A DNA stretch of 64,000 nt from Brevibacterium sp. 'Marine' (GCF_012844365.1 NZ_CP051626.1:3348001-3412000); one strand, 5' to 3'; counted from the stretch's first letter, positions 33,983 through 42,551 are shown. A program made the numbers and translations. Notes: generated by a model not told the origin, from the sequence alone.

Positions 33983-34521
33983 AGCTCCCGGTCGGCGAAG
34001 ACCAGCCGGATGGCAGCCGGGTCGGGATTGCCGACATCGGGTGCGCGGTGAACGAGTTCGAGGCCGAGCTTGCGGGCGACCACCGCCGAGGCGGTGTTGA
34101 CTTCGAGCAGATACGCCACGACCGGCAGATCGGGGTCGACGTCCCCGGCGGCGGCGATCGCATCGCGCGAGACCGCGGTCGCCAGTCCCCGCCCCTGCGC
34201 CTCGGGGCGGAATCGGTATCCGAGGTTCCAGAACGCTCCGGGTGTGCCGCGGGAGGCACCGGGGCCGGCGACTCCGCGCAGCGAGCACCCGCAATGGCCG
34301 AGGATGTCCCCGCCGGGCGCCTCCCGGACCATCCACGGCCCGATTCCGTCGAGCTCCCATTGGGAGACCAGTCGAACGAGGATCGCTTCGGCTTCCTCCT
34401 CATCGGTCAGGCGTCCGCTGGGCAGGTGAGTCCAGACCCGCGGGTCGGAGTCGACGGCGAAGAACTGGTCGACGTCGTCGACGCTGGGCCGGTCGAGCAC
34501 ATAGTCGGGCGTCTGCCCCAT
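33949..34521 (-). CDS. GNAT-family N-acetyltransferase (RimJ/RimL-like)
   Basis: A 190-residue GNAT. The fold is visible: a leading DYVLDRPSVDDVDQFFAVDS, a central GPWMVREAPGGDILGHCGCS, then NLGYRFRPEAQGRGLATAVS with the Q-G-R-G-L-A acetyl-CoA loop and YLLEVNTASAVVARKLGLEL. Its start overlaps the stop of the upstream PLP enzyme as TGATG, so translation is coupled. It could acetylate an amino acid, peptide or small amine. The 3-prime end is tandemly triplicated downstream. Confidence 0.8.
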   Translation of the reverse strand: MGQTPDYVLDRPSVDDVDQFFAVDSDPRVWTHLPSGRLTDEEEAEAILVRLVSQWELDGIGPWMVREAPGGDILGHCGCSLRGVAGPGASRGTPGAFWNLGYRFRPEAQGRGLATAVSRDAIAAAGDVDPDLPVVAYLLEVNTASAVVARKLGLELVHRAPDVGNPDPAAIRLVFADRELTADQLDATLA

Positions 34522-35780
34522 CAGGCCAGGGCCGCCTCGAGGTCGGCCCACAGGTCGTCGAGGTTCTCGATGCCCACGCTCAGACGGATGAGTCCCTCGG
34601 GCACGGTCGCCGGTTCCGACGGGTGCCGCCGACGACGCTCGATGAGGGATTCCACCCCGCCGAGGGAGGTCGCCGGCGTCCACAGTCGGACCGCCTCGGC
34701 GATGGCGGTGGCCTTGTCCGCGGATTCGACGGTGAAGGAGATGATCGCGCCGAACCCGTTCATCTGCGCGGCCGCGCGGGCATGGCCGGGGTCGTCCGGT
34801 AGGCCCGGGTAGCGGGTTTCGACGACGGCGGGGTGGGCGGCCAGGCGCTCGGCGATGGCTTGGGCGTTGGCCTGCGCGCGGTCGAGGCGCACCGCCAGGG
34901 TGCGCAGTCCGCGCAGGGCCAGCCAGACCTCGAAGGGTCCTGCGATGCCGCCGCGCATGGATCGTTCCGTGTGCAGCTCCTCGCGCAGTTCGGTGTTGCC
35001 GGTGATGACCGCGCCGAGGACGACGTCGGAGTGGCCTGCCAGGTATTTCGTCACCGAGTGCACGACGATGTCGACGCCCAGATCGAGCGGAGTCTGCAGC
35101 AGCGGGGTGGCGAAGGTGTTGTCGACGCAGACGAGGAACCCGCGGTCCTTGGCGGTCGCGGTCAGCGCGGGAACGTCGGCGACCTCGAGCATCGGGTTCG
35201 TCGGCGATTCGATCCACAGCATCCCCGGGGATCCGGCTGTGCCGGCACTCGCCGAGGCGGTCGTTCCATCCGTGTCCCCCGCCGAGGCGGCCGTCCCGTC
35301 CGTCGCCGCCTGACCTGTCGTGGCGTGCCCCGCTCGATCGAGGGCGGCGATGACCGCCTCGGTGTCGGAGATGTCGACGGTGACGAGGTCGAAGTTCTGC
35401 CGCCCGGCGATCTGCTCCGCGGAGGCGAGCGCCCCCTGGTAGCTGTGAGTCGGGATGATGAGCGTGCCGCCGGCGGGCACGAGGCTGATCACGGCGGAGA
35501 TCGCGGCCAGACCGGAGCCGAAGACCAGTCCGGGCAGGCTGGCATGTTCGAGCTGACCGAGCGCCTCTTCGAAGGGCGTCCAAGCAGGAGTGTCGAAACG
35601 GGCATAGGCGTAGGGCGATGCGGAGATGTCGCCCGCGCCCACGAAGGTCGAGGACAGATCGATCGGCGGGTTCACGGCAGCGCCGTCGGTGCGCTGCGGG
35701 CGCCCGGTTTCGACGACGAGAGTCTCGGCAGCGTACTCGGAACGAGCGGCGGATGAGGGGGCAGGCTCAGGCTGTGTCAT
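34521..35780 (-). CDS. Cystathionine gamma-synthase/lyase-type PLP enzyme
   Basis: A 419-residue Cys/Met-metabolism PLP enzyme (trans-sulfuration family). Motifs: SGLAAISAVISLVPAGGTLI, WIESPTNPMLEVADVPALT with VCVDNTFATPLLQTPLDLG holding the PLP Asp, and VHSVTKYLAGHSDVVLGAVI with the Schiff-base Lys. It acts on homocysteine/cysteine precursors; synthase versus lyase cannot be decided. A low-complexity insertion of about 30 residues precedes WIESPTNP and contains two inverted CCGAGGCGG copies (35252-35260 and 35282-35290). TATATT 6 nt before ATG 35780 makes it leaderless. It leads an operon with the GNAT. Confidence 0.85.
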   Translation of the reverse strand: MTQPEPAPSSAARSEYAAETLVVETGRPQRTDGAAVNPPIDLSSTFVGAGDISASPYAYARFDTPAWTPFEEALGQLEHASLPGLVFGSGLAAISAVISLVPAGGTLIIPTHSYQGALASAEQIAGRQNFDLVTVDISDTEAVIAALDRAGHATTGQAATDGTAASAGDTDGTTASASAGTAGSPGMLWIESPTNPMLEVADVPALTATAKDRGFLVCVDNTFATPLLQTPLDLGVDIVVHSVTKYLAGHSDVVLGAVITGNTELREELHTERSMRGGIAGPFEVWLALRGLRTLAVRLDRAQANAQAIAERLAAHPAVVETRYPGLPDDPGHARAAAQMNGFGAIISFTVESADKATAIAEAVRLWTPATSLGGVESLIERRRRHPSEPATVPEGLIRLSVGIENLDDLWADLEAALA

Positions 35781-35832
35781 GTCCCCAATATACGGGCGCG
35801 ATCGCCGCTGGTGCCGAGCCGTCCGGATTCCA

Positions 35833-36750
35833 TCACTCGAGACTGTCGATCATGTGCTCGAGCAGCAGGCGCGCTCCGGGCGACTGCCGCCTGCCCTTCG
35901 CCCACACGGCGTGGAGTTCGCGGGTGAGGTCGACGTCGTCGCCCACCGGCAGCGGCACCAGCCGCCCGGCCCGGAAATCATCGCGCAGAGCGAGCTCGGA
36001 GAGAACGGCCGGGGCCACGGATGTGGCGGCGGCGATGCGCAGGGCGGAATTCGATCCGTACTCGCCGGCCACGCGCACCCCGCCCGCGCCGAGCAGCGCC
36101 GCGTCGATGGTCTCCCTCGTGCCGGAGCCGTTCTCACGCACCAGCAGCGGCACCTGCGCGAGCCCCTCGGCGGTGATCGGCGTCGTCCAGGCGTGGGCGA
36201 AATCCGGGGCACAGGCGATCATGAGTCGGTCACGGCCGACCACCTCGGCGTTGAGGTCCTGGGGCAGGGACACGGACTCGATGAGCCCGAGGTCGCAGGT
36301 CTGCCGGCGCACCCGGTCGATGACGGTCGCGGAGTTCTCCACCGACAGACCGATGTCGATCGTCGGATGCGCGGCACGGAAGGTCGTGAGGTGGTGGGGC
36401 ATGAGGTATTCGGCGACCGTCAGCGAGGCGCTGACCTTGACGGTTCCGGCGCGGGCGTCCTGGATGGCGCGGGCACCGGCGTAGAGGGTGTCGTAGGCTT
36501 CGATGACCTTCGAGGCCCATTCGGCGACGGCCCGGCCTTCGACGGTGAGTTCGGTTCCCCGCGGCGAGCGCCGCAGCAGCGGCACTTTGAGATCGCGTTC
36601 GAGATTGCGCAGACTGCGCGAGGCGTTCGGCTGGGCGAGATCGAGTTTCGCCGCGGCCTGGCCGATCGATCGGGCGTTGCCGCTGAGGGCCACCAGCAGA
36701 CCCAGAGCCTGAAGCTCGGGCCAGTTCTTCATATTGCCGAGAGCGTGCAT
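35833..36750 (-). CDS. LysR-family regulator of the yeiH-like gene
   Basis: A 305-residue LysR protein. The HTH covers MKNWPELQALGLLVALSGNA, then SIGQAAAKLDLAQPNASRSL and RNLERDLKVPLLRRSPRGTE; the effector domain follows with GTVKVSASLTVAEYLMPHHL. Its closest arrangement is CysB/YeiE-like regulators placed divergently to YeiH exporters, as here. ATG 36750 is chosen because an upstream inverted repeat and the CATGAT hexamer fit a promoter there; ATG 36732 (MKNW) is possible. Confidence 0.8.
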   Translation of the reverse strand: MHALGNMKNWPELQALGLLVALSGNARSIGQAAAKLDLAQPNASRSLRNLERDLKVPLLRRSPRGTELTVEGRAVAEWASKVIEAYDTLYAGARAIQDARAGTVKVSASLTVAEYLMPHHLTTFRAAHPTIDIGLSVENSATVIDRVRRQTCDLGLIESVSLPQDLNAEVVGRDRLMIACAPDFAHAWTTPITAEGLAQVPLLVRENGSGTRETIDAALLGAGGVRVAGEYGSNSALRIAAATSVAPAVLSELALRDDFRAGRLVPLPVGDDVDLTRELHAVWAKGRRQSPGARLLLEHMIDSLE

Positions 36751-36768
36751 ATGCCCATCATGGCATAT
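36749..36768. promoter_or_regulatory. Inverted repeat between lysR and yeiH-like genes
   Basis: ATATGCC-CATCAT-GGCATAT has perfect 7-bp arms and lies between the divergent genes, overlapping the lysR start. A palindromic CCATATGG follows at 36774-36781. Together they are the probable LysR operator. Confidence 0.5.
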
Positions 36769-36836
36769 CAGATCCATATGGGTTGCGTCGAAATCACCGT
36801 CTACTGCGGCTGCGCAGGCGTTGACAGACTGAAGCC

Positions 36837-37979
36837 ATGAACCGCTTGACCTCCCTCTTACCCGGACTCGCCGTCGCCGCCGTGGCCACGGCCGTCGCGT
36901 GGCCGATCTCCATGCTCGCCCCCGTGCTCTCACCGCTGCTCGTGGCGATCGTGCTCGGCATCCTCCTGGGCAATCTCGTGCCCAACCTCCCCGAGGCGTT
37001 CATGCCCGGACTCAGCTTCGCGGCGAAGCCGCTGCTGCGCCTGGGCATCGTCGCTCTCGGTGCGCAGGTGGTGCTCGGCGACATCCTCGATCTCGGCTGG
37101 CTCGTCCTCGTCCTCGCCGCCGTCATCGTCGCCGCCGGCATCCTCTCCGCCCTGGCCCTGGCCGGACCGCTCAAGGTCGACCGTCCCCTGGCCGTGCTCA
37201 TCGGCAGCGGCTTCGGCATCTGCGGTGCCGCCGCCGTCGCCGGAGTCGAGTCGACCCTGAAGTCGAAGAAAGAGGATGTCGCCGCCGCGATCGGCCTCGT
37301 CGTCCTCTTCGGCACTCTGATGATCGCGATCGTGCCCGGACTCTCGACCGCCCTGGGTCTGTCCCCGGAGACCGCCGGAATGTGGGGCGGAGCCGCCACC
37401 CATGAGGTCGCCCAGGTCGTGGCGATCGGCGGCATCATCGGGCCCGCGGCCCTCGAGATCGCCGTGCTCGTCAAGCTCGCCCGCGTCATCATGCTCGCCC
37501 CCACGGTCGCCGTGTTCAGCTACGCAGTGCGCCGCAGTGAGGACAAGTCACTGGCGAACACCGGCACCGAGGCGGCCGCGGGTTCCGAGCCGGTCGCGGG
37601 TTCCGCCGCGACCCCTGCGGGGGCGGGGTCGGCCGCGGGTTCCGCGGCAGCCTCCGGTTCCGAGCCGACCGCGGGGTCGGTGTCGACCACGACGAAGCAG
37701 GCTCCGACTCAGGGCAAGCGCCCGCCGATCGTGCCACTCTTCGTCGTGGGGTTCCTCATTATGGCGGCTCTGCGCACCTTCGGTCTGCTGCCGGAGTTCG
37801 CGGTCACCGGCCTCAGTTGGATTCAGACCGTGTGCTTGGCGATGGCGATGTTCGCCCTCGGTCGCGGAGTGCAGTGGCGATCACTGAGGAACCTCGGCGC
37901 CCGACCGATCGCCCTGGCCGCCTTGGTCACGATCATCGTCGCCCTCATCGCCCTCGGCGGAGCCCTCCTCCTCACCTGA
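36837..37979 (+). CDS. YeiH/UPF0324-family putative sulfate exporter
   Basis: A 380-residue membrane protein with about ten helices. Family stretches: VAIVLGILLGNLVPNLPEAF, GLSFAAKPLLRLGIVALGAQ, LIGSGFGICGAAAVAGVEST and MWGGAATHEVAQVVAIGGII. YeiH proteins are predicted to export sulfonate or sulfate-type anions and are commonly divergent from a LysR gene, as here. The loop between helices 8 and 9 (about residues 240-300) is a low-complexity run of AGSEP-like repeats with a CCGAGGCGG copy at 37567-37575. CAGACT is 6 nt before the ATG. Confidence 0.85.
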   Translation: MNRLTSLLPGLAVAAVATAVAWPISMLAPVLSPLLVAIVLGILLGNLVPNLPEAFMPGLSFAAKPLLRLGIVALGAQVVLGDILDLGWLVLVLAAVIVAAGILSALALAGPLKVDRPLAVLIGSGFGICGAAAVAGVESTLKSKKEDVAAAIGLVVLFGTLMIAIVPGLSTALGLSPETAGMWGGAATHEVAQVVAIGGIIGPAALEIAVLVKLARVIMLAPTVAVFSYAVRRSEDKSLANTGTEAAAGSEPVAGSAATPAGAGSAAGSAAASGSEPTAGSVSTTTKQAPTQGKRPPIVPLFVVGFLIMAALRTFGLLPEFAVTGLSWIQTVCLAMAMFALGRGVQWRSLRNLGARPIALAALVTIIVALIALGGALLLT

Positions 37980-38296
37980 TCCCCCCAATTACTACTGTGA
38001 GTATTGATAGTGGCTGGTCTGGGACTGGCTGGCAGAGTAGGAACTGACCGTCCCATCGATCATCATGACTCTAATTGCTACTGACTCCAACGATGTCCTC
38101 GTCGGGATCTGTCTGATGATTGGTGGGCGGTCGGCACCGGCTCGGCCCACATCGATAACTTGATCAGAAGGTTGTCCGTTCCTGACCGAACGTGACTCAT
38201 CACAGTGGTGTTTCGACGTGACTATCTCCCGGACCGGAGCCGACCGTTCGACGGTCGGACCTCATCCGTTCCGACACAGGAGAAGCACGAACCGTC
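37980..38296. other. Gap holding the IS110 left end
   Basis: No protein-coding gene is seen. The right part (from roughly 38050) is the non-coding left end of the IS110 element and contains three hairpins; the left part after the yeiH-like stop holds AT-richer DNA that could contain its terminator. The exact junction with the IS is not visible. Confidence 0.5.
38123..38258 (+). ncRNA. Candidate bridge RNA region of IS110
   Basis: IS110-group elements encode a bridge RNA in the left non-coding end. Here that segment holds GTGGGC/GCCCAC (38123-38150), CGTTC/GAACG near 38173-38190 and CCGACCGT-TCG-ACGGTCGG (38240-38258). The location and the hairpins fit a bridge RNA, but guide loops were not matched to target or donor. 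Confidence 0.4.
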
Positions 38297-39364
38297 ATGA
38301 CTATCATCTCGCATTTATACGCGTTTGTCGTTGGCGTCGACACCCACGCGAAGAACCACGTCTACAGTGTCCTCACCAAGTCTGGTGAGCACATCGATAC
38401 TGCCACGTTCCCGACGACAAAAGCCGGCATCAAACGAGCCCTGACGTGGGCCGGGCGTCGTACCGGCGGGGACCTTGAGACCCTGTGGGTGATCGAGGGT
38501 ATCGGCACGTACGGGGCGATCCTGGCCGATCATGTCGCCGAGGCCGGGTACACGGTCGCCGAGGCTGCCAGCATGAATGCTCGCGACCGGCATGCCACGG
38601 GCAAGGACGACCGGATCGATGCCCGACGGATCGCTGGCGCGGTCCTGTCGCTGGATGAGTCGCGGCTGCGGTTTCCCCGGCAGGCTGATGGGCCGCGTCA
38701 GGGACTGCGGATCCTGGTCAAGGCGCGGGAGTCCATGACTCGGGAGAAGACCCGGACGATCAATGCGCTCACTGCGCTGTTGCGTGGTCATGACCTCGGT
38801 GTCGATGCGCGTCGGAAATTGTCTGTCGTCACGATTCAGACGGTGGCGAAGTGGCGGATCAGGGACGAGTCTGTGGCACTGACCGAGGCTCGTCGGGAAG
38901 CCATCCGGTTAGCCAAACGTGTCGTCGAGCTCGATGCCGAAATCAAGGACTACGCCGCCCGGATCGAGGCCTTGGTCAAGGACAGTCCGGGGGCGGCGTT
39001 GCTGGCTGAGCCGGGGATCGGTCCGATCACTGCGGCTGTGTTCTACCTGGCGTGGTCGCATCATGGGCGGGTGCGTTCCGAGGCTGCGTTCGCGAAGTTG
39101 GCGGGGGTCTGTCCGATACCGGCGTCGTCGGGGAATGTGGTGAGGTTCCGGCTGAATCGCAGTGGTGATCGTCGGTTGAATTCTGCGTTGTACATGGTGG
39201 CAGTCACGCGGCTTTCTCACCATAAGAAGTCCCAGGCGTACATGGCTAGACGGCTGAGTGAGGGGAAGACGAAGAAGGAGACGATCCGGTGTATGAAGCG
39301 TAGTTTGGCCCGTTCGGTGTATCGGATTCTCGAGGCCACGAACCCGATCGGTCAAGCCGCTTGA
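38297..39364 (+). CDS. IS110-family transposase
   Basis: A 355-residue DEDD recombinase. The N-terminal RuvC-like domain opens FVVGVDTHAKNHVYSVLTKS, with later acidic residues in LWVIEGIGTYGAILADHV and GKDDRIDARRIAGAVL (D...D pair). The C-terminal Transposase_20 domain includes LLAEPGIGPITAAVFYLAWS and ASSGNVVRFRLNRSGDRRLN, with the conserved Ser region. Complete and apparently functional. The enzyme works with a bridge RNA to integrate the element. Confidence 0.9.
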   Translation: MTIISHLYAFVVGVDTHAKNHVYSVLTKSGEHIDTATFPTTKAGIKRALTWAGRRTGGDLETLWVIEGIGTYGAILADHVAEAGYTVAEAASMNARDRHATGKDDRIDARRIAGAVLSLDESRLRFPRQADGPRQGLRILVKARESMTREKTRTINALTALLRGHDLGVDARRKLSVVTIQTVAKWRIRDESVALTEARREAIRLAKRVVELDAEIKDYAARIEALVKDSPGAALLAEPGIGPITAAVFYLAWSHHGRVRSEAAFAKLAGVCPIPASSGNVVRFRLNRSGDRRLNSALYMVAVTRLSHHKKSQAYMARRLSEGKTKKETIRCMKRSLARSVYRILEATNPIGQAA

Positions 39365-39439
39365 CCGACATAGAAGGATCCTGACGGCGGCTGAGCAACC
39401 TGGCGTGGAGTGGTCCCCAATAGTTGGACTGCTGTGAGG

Positions 39440-40348
39440 TCAGCATAAAGCAGTTGCCGGCTGTCCGGCTGTGGCGGTCTTGGTCCGATACTCCATCGGG
39501 GCAAGACCGCCGAGTCGCATCGAGATCCTCTCAAAGTTATACCAATGAATGTACTCATCGATCGCTTTCTCGAGGTCCTCGACCGTGTTGAATTTCTGCA
39601 GATAGAACATCTCGGTTTTCAACTGCCCGAAGAAGTTCTCCGCCATCGCGTTATCCCAGCAGTTTCCCTTCCGCGACATCGACGGTGTGGCACCGTGTTT
39701 GGTCAGGATCGCCGCCCACGACACGTGCTGGTACTGAAACCCCTGGTCCGTGTGCACCAATGGTTTCTGACCGGGCCGAAGCCCCTGACACGCATTCGTC
39801 AGTGACTTGTTCGTCAACGCCGTGTTCGGTGACGTCGACATCGAGTACGACACCACACTGGTATCGAAGAGATCGATGACCGGTGACAGATACAGTTTCT
39901 GATCCGCCACAGCGAATTCGGTGACGTCAGAGACCCATTTCTCATTTGGTTCCTCAGCGGTGAACTCCCGGTTGAGGACGTTGCCGGCAACACGGCCGAT
40001 CGTGCCACGGTGGGAGTTATACCGCTTCCTGCGCACCTTGGTCTTGATGTTCATGTCCTGCATCAACCGCAGCACTGTCTTCTTCGCGATCGTGATGCCT
40101 TCTTTGACCAAGACTGCCCAGATCTTGCGGTGCCCGTAGCATTCGCGGCTGTCGGTGAAGATCTCCCGGATCCGGGGCCTGACCTGCTCGTATGGGTCAG
40201 GTTTCTGATCGAAGCGTTTCTGGTGATAGAAAAACGTCGACCGTGCCAGGCCCGCAATGCTCAGCAGCAGTGACAGTGGGTAGTTCGCCTTGAGACTGGC
40301 AACTATGCGTGCTTTTACAGCTGCCCGTTCTGCCTCAAGGCCTTCAGT
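39440..40348 (-). CDS. IS3 transposase OrfB (expressed by -1 frameshift)
   Basis: About 302 residues in the -1 frame relative to orfA. The integrase core shows the DDE triad: WVSDVTEFAVADQKLYLSPV, LVHTDQGFQYQHVSWA and NCWDNAMAENFFGQLKTE. Upstream of the first in-frame ATG (40111) the frame stays open and encodes family-like SLLLSIAGLARSTFFYHQK and EIFTDSRECYGHRKIWAVL. A run of seven A residues on the bottom strand (40348-40354) joins the frames, giving a predicted OrfAB of about 481 residues. Confidence 0.85.
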   Translation of the reverse strand, partial: TEGLEAERAAVKARIVASLKANYPLSLLLSIAGLARSTFFYHQKRFDQKPDPYEQVRPRIREIFTDSRECYGHRKIWAVLVKEGITIAKKTVLRLMQDMNIKTKVRRKRYNSHRGTIGRVAGNVLNREFTAEEPNEKWVSDVTEFAVADQKLYLSPVIDLFDTSVVSYSMSTSPNTALTNKSLTNACQGLRPGQKPLVHTDQGFQYQHVSWAAILTKHGATPSMSRKGNCWDNAMAENFFGQLKTEMFYLQKFNTVEDLEKAIDEYIHWYNFERISMRLGGLAPMEYRTKTATAGQPATALC

Positions 40349-40884
40349 TTTTTTAAGTACGCGTTCTCCGCTTCCGCCCGCAACAGCCGGTCTTGCAGCT
40401 GCCGATACTCCGCCAGACTAATGTCCTCGGCACGGGTCTTCTTCGCCATCAGGTCCGGCTTAGACGGGGCCGGATCAGCATCCGGGTCCTGACCGCTGTC
40501 AATGGCGCGCATCCGGGCTGTTGTGCCCTTGCCTGATGCCGGGGGCGAGGTGAATGCCTGATCGCCCTTGTCCCGGTATTCCTTGACCCAGTCGAGGATC
40601 GGACGCGACGATGCCAGGCCGAGTTCCTTGGCGAGTTCGACTTTGTGTTCGCCGTCGAGGTATCGCTTCGCAGTCGCGATCTTCTGCTCTGCTGGTATAC
40701 GGCGGCGCTGGTGCGGTTCCATGACCGACATTGTTCCACGCACCAGCCACCGGTCGTGGAGAAGTTTGAGTGTGGGTTTGTGGACATCGAGCTTCGTGGC
40801 TGCCGCGGCGTAGCCGTGCCCTTGGTCGAAGAGTTCGATCGCGGCCTTGGCTTGGTCGTTGGTGATCAGACAGTCCTGACGCAT
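40315..40884 (-). CDS. IS3 transposase OrfA
   Basis: A 189-residue DNA-binding subunit with two helix-turn-helix units: NDQAKAAIELFDQGHGYAAA with ATKLDVHKPTLKLLHDRWLV, then EQKIATAKRYLDGEHKVELA and KELGLASSRPILDWVKEYRD. The C-terminal leucine-zipper-like part, AEYRQLQDRLLRAEAENAYL, ends in KKLKALRQNGQL. Translation can slip at the A7 run to make OrfAB. The layout is that of the IS150-like group of IS3. Confidence 0.85.
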   Translation of the reverse strand: MRQDCLITNDQAKAAIELFDQGHGYAAAATKLDVHKPTLKLLHDRWLVRGTMSVMEPHQRRRIPAEQKIATAKRYLDGEHKVELAKELGLASSRPILDWVKEYRDKGDQAFTSPPASGKGTTARMRAIDSGQDPDADPAPSKPDLMAKKTRAEDISLAEYRQLQDRLLRAEAENAYLKKLKALRQNGQL

Positions 40885-41145
40885 GGAATGGTCCCTTCAA
40901 GTTGGTTTGTGTTGATCACAGTCCAACTTTCGGGGACCACTCCAGCGCGAGGTTGCTCAGCCGCCGTCAGGTAGTTCTGAGACGGCTCCCCCTGCCCACG
41001 GGCCGCCTCGGCGAGGATTTTCCGTCTATCGGAACTTTCCAACAGGTCGGACACGCCTCGGTGGTACCCGCCGGTAACACTGGTAGTGTCTCTCAGCGAA
41101 TCAGCCAGCGATGCTCAGCGTCGCTTCAGCCTTCGCAAGGACATC

Positions 41146-42531
41146 ATGCTCACTCAGATCATTGCTCTGCTCATCTTCATCGCCCTCTTCGCCATCGGCG
41201 CGGTCCGCGGGGTGCAGATCGGCGTGCTAATGCTCGTCGGCGCGGCCGGGACCGGACTCCTCTTCACCGACATGGCGGTCGAGGACATCGTCGCCGAATT
41301 CCCGCTGAGCATCATGATCCTGCTGGCGGGCGTAACCTACTTCTTCGCGATCGCGCAGGAGAACGGAACCGTCGACAAGATCATCGACTGGGCCCTCGAA
41401 CGCGTCGGATCCTCGGCGGTGCTGCTGCCGGTCGTGTTCTTCCTCATCACCGGCGCAATCGCAGCCATGGGCGCCCCGCTGGCCGGGCTGGTGATGATGC
41501 CGGTGGGCATGCAGGTCGCCCGCAAGTACGGGGTCGACTATGCGCTCATGGGCCTGGCGATCTGCTTCGCCATCGGCGCCGGCGGCTTCGCCCCGACCAG
41601 CCTCTACGGAATCGTCACGTACTCGACCGCGCACGATGCCGGGATCGACCTCTCCCCGTTCCTGCTCTTCGGCATCGCCGTGGCCGTCTACCTCGTCATG
41701 CTCGCCGTCGCATACTTCATGTACGGACGGTCGCTGTTCTCGAAGACCACGGTGGCAGCCTCCGCGCATGCTTCGGCCGGGGCGCACGGCGGAAGCACGC
41801 AGGCGACGATTTCCCGCGGTTCCGCCTCGGCGTCGAGTGTGGCCTTCGGTGAGGACGACGAGGACGAAGCCCTCTTCGACTCCTCCACCACCGACGAGGC
41901 GGGTGATTCCTCGCCGTTCACCGTCGTGCAGATCCTCACCGTGGTCTTCATGGTCGGTCTCATCGGCTCCGTGGTCGTGCTCGCGGCCCTCGGCCAGGAA
42001 CCGGACATCGGCCTGCTGTGCTTCATGTTCGGCGCGATTCTCTCGCTCGTCGATCCGAAGACGGGCAAGGCCGCGATCCCGAAGATCGACTGGCCGACCG
42101 TGCTGCTCGTCGGCGGCATCATCACCTTCGTCGGCGTGCTGCAGAACATGGGCGCCGTGGACCTGCTCGGTGAGGGCGCAGAGGCGATCGGTTCGCCGCT
42201 CATCGCGGCCTTCGTCCTCTGCATCGTCGGCGGCCTGGTCTCGGCGTTCGCGTCGACGACGGGTATCCTGGCGGCCCTCGTGCCGTTGGCTCTGCCGCTC
42301 ATCGCCGCCGGTGGGGTGCCCGGCTGGGCCCTCATCGCGGCATTGGGCGTGTGCTCGGCCGTCGTCGACGTCTCACCGTTCTCGACGCTGGGCGCCACGG
42401 TCGTGGCGACCGCCCCGGTCGAGGACAAGCCGCGACTGACGCGCATCCTCGTGAAGTTCGGCATGTCGATGGTCGTCATCGGGCCGGTCGTACTCGTCGG
42501 CGGCCTCGTCGTTCCCGCCATGATGTTCTGA
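41146..42531 (+). CDS. MatC-like dicarboxylate/anion permease
   Basis: A 461-residue membrane protein with about twelve helices, of the MatC N-terminal/SLC13-like type: LLIFIALFAIGAVRGVQIGV, EDIVAEFPLSIMILLAGVTY and MGAPLAGLVMMPVGMQVAR. The C-terminal half has GGLVSAFASTTGILAALVPL and DVSPFSTLGATVVATAPVED, the permease SSTS-like region. The central loop (about 220-265) is acidic and low complexity. ATG 41146 is preferred over 41086 because AAGGA precedes it. Probable uptake of malonate or a C4-dicarboxylate. Confidence 0.75.
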   Translation: MLTQIIALLIFIALFAIGAVRGVQIGVLMLVGAAGTGLLFTDMAVEDIVAEFPLSIMILLAGVTYFFAIAQENGTVDKIIDWALERVGSSAVLLPVVFFLITGAIAAMGAPLAGLVMMPVGMQVARKYGVDYALMGLAICFAIGAGGFAPTSLYGIVTYSTAHDAGIDLSPFLLFGIAVAVYLVMLAVAYFMYGRSLFSKTTVAASAHASAGAHGGSTQATISRGSASASSVAFGEDDEDEALFDSSTTDEAGDSSPFTVVQILTVVFMVGLIGSVVVLAALGQEPDIGLLCFMFGAILSLVDPKTGKAAIPKIDWPTVLLVGGIITFVGVLQNMGAVDLLGEGAEAIGSPLIAAFVLCIVGGLVSAFASTTGILAALVPLALPLIAAGGVPGWALIAALGVCSAVVDVSPFSTLGATVVATAPVEDKPRLTRILVKFGMSMVVIGPVVLVGGLVVPAMMF

Positions 42532-42551
42532 GGCTGAGTTCATCGAGAAAC

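Larger units (their letters stand above)
38050..39379 (+). mobile_element. IS110-family insertion sequence (ends approximate)
   Basis: Contains one intact IS110-type transposase and a 5-prime non-coding segment, the layout of IS110 group elements that lack terminal inverted repeats. Ends could not be set precisely because the family leaves no clear repeats. The right end abuts the hairpin that carries the IS3 insertion. Confidence 0.7.
39406..40944 (-). mobile_element. IS3-family insertion sequence
   Basis: About 1,539 bp bounded by imperfect terminal repeats beginning TGGAGTGGTCCCC on both sides and continuing to AGTTGGACTG. A GCG triplet flanks each end (39403-39405 and 40945-40947), consistent with a 3-bp target duplication. 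It carries overlapping orfA and orfB on the bottom strand. Confidence 0.85.
39380..40971. repeat. 22-bp hairpin split by the IS3 element
   Basis: The outer flanks of the IS3 copy, starting CCTGACGGCGGCTGAGC at 39380 and ending GCTCAGCCGCCGTCAGG at 40971, are exact complements over 22 bp. Removing the IS and one GCG copy restores a perfect hairpin with a 6-nt loop. It was probably a terminator before the insertion. Confidence 0.75.

Noticed and set aside
35255..35300. Closely spaced repeats suggesting a CRISPR array
   Set aside because: Only two copies, inside a protein-coding frame, with no regular spacer length.
39380..40971. Outer 22-bp arms treated as the IS3 terminal repeats
   Set aside because: The TG...CA ends and the GCG target copies place the element boundary inside these arms.
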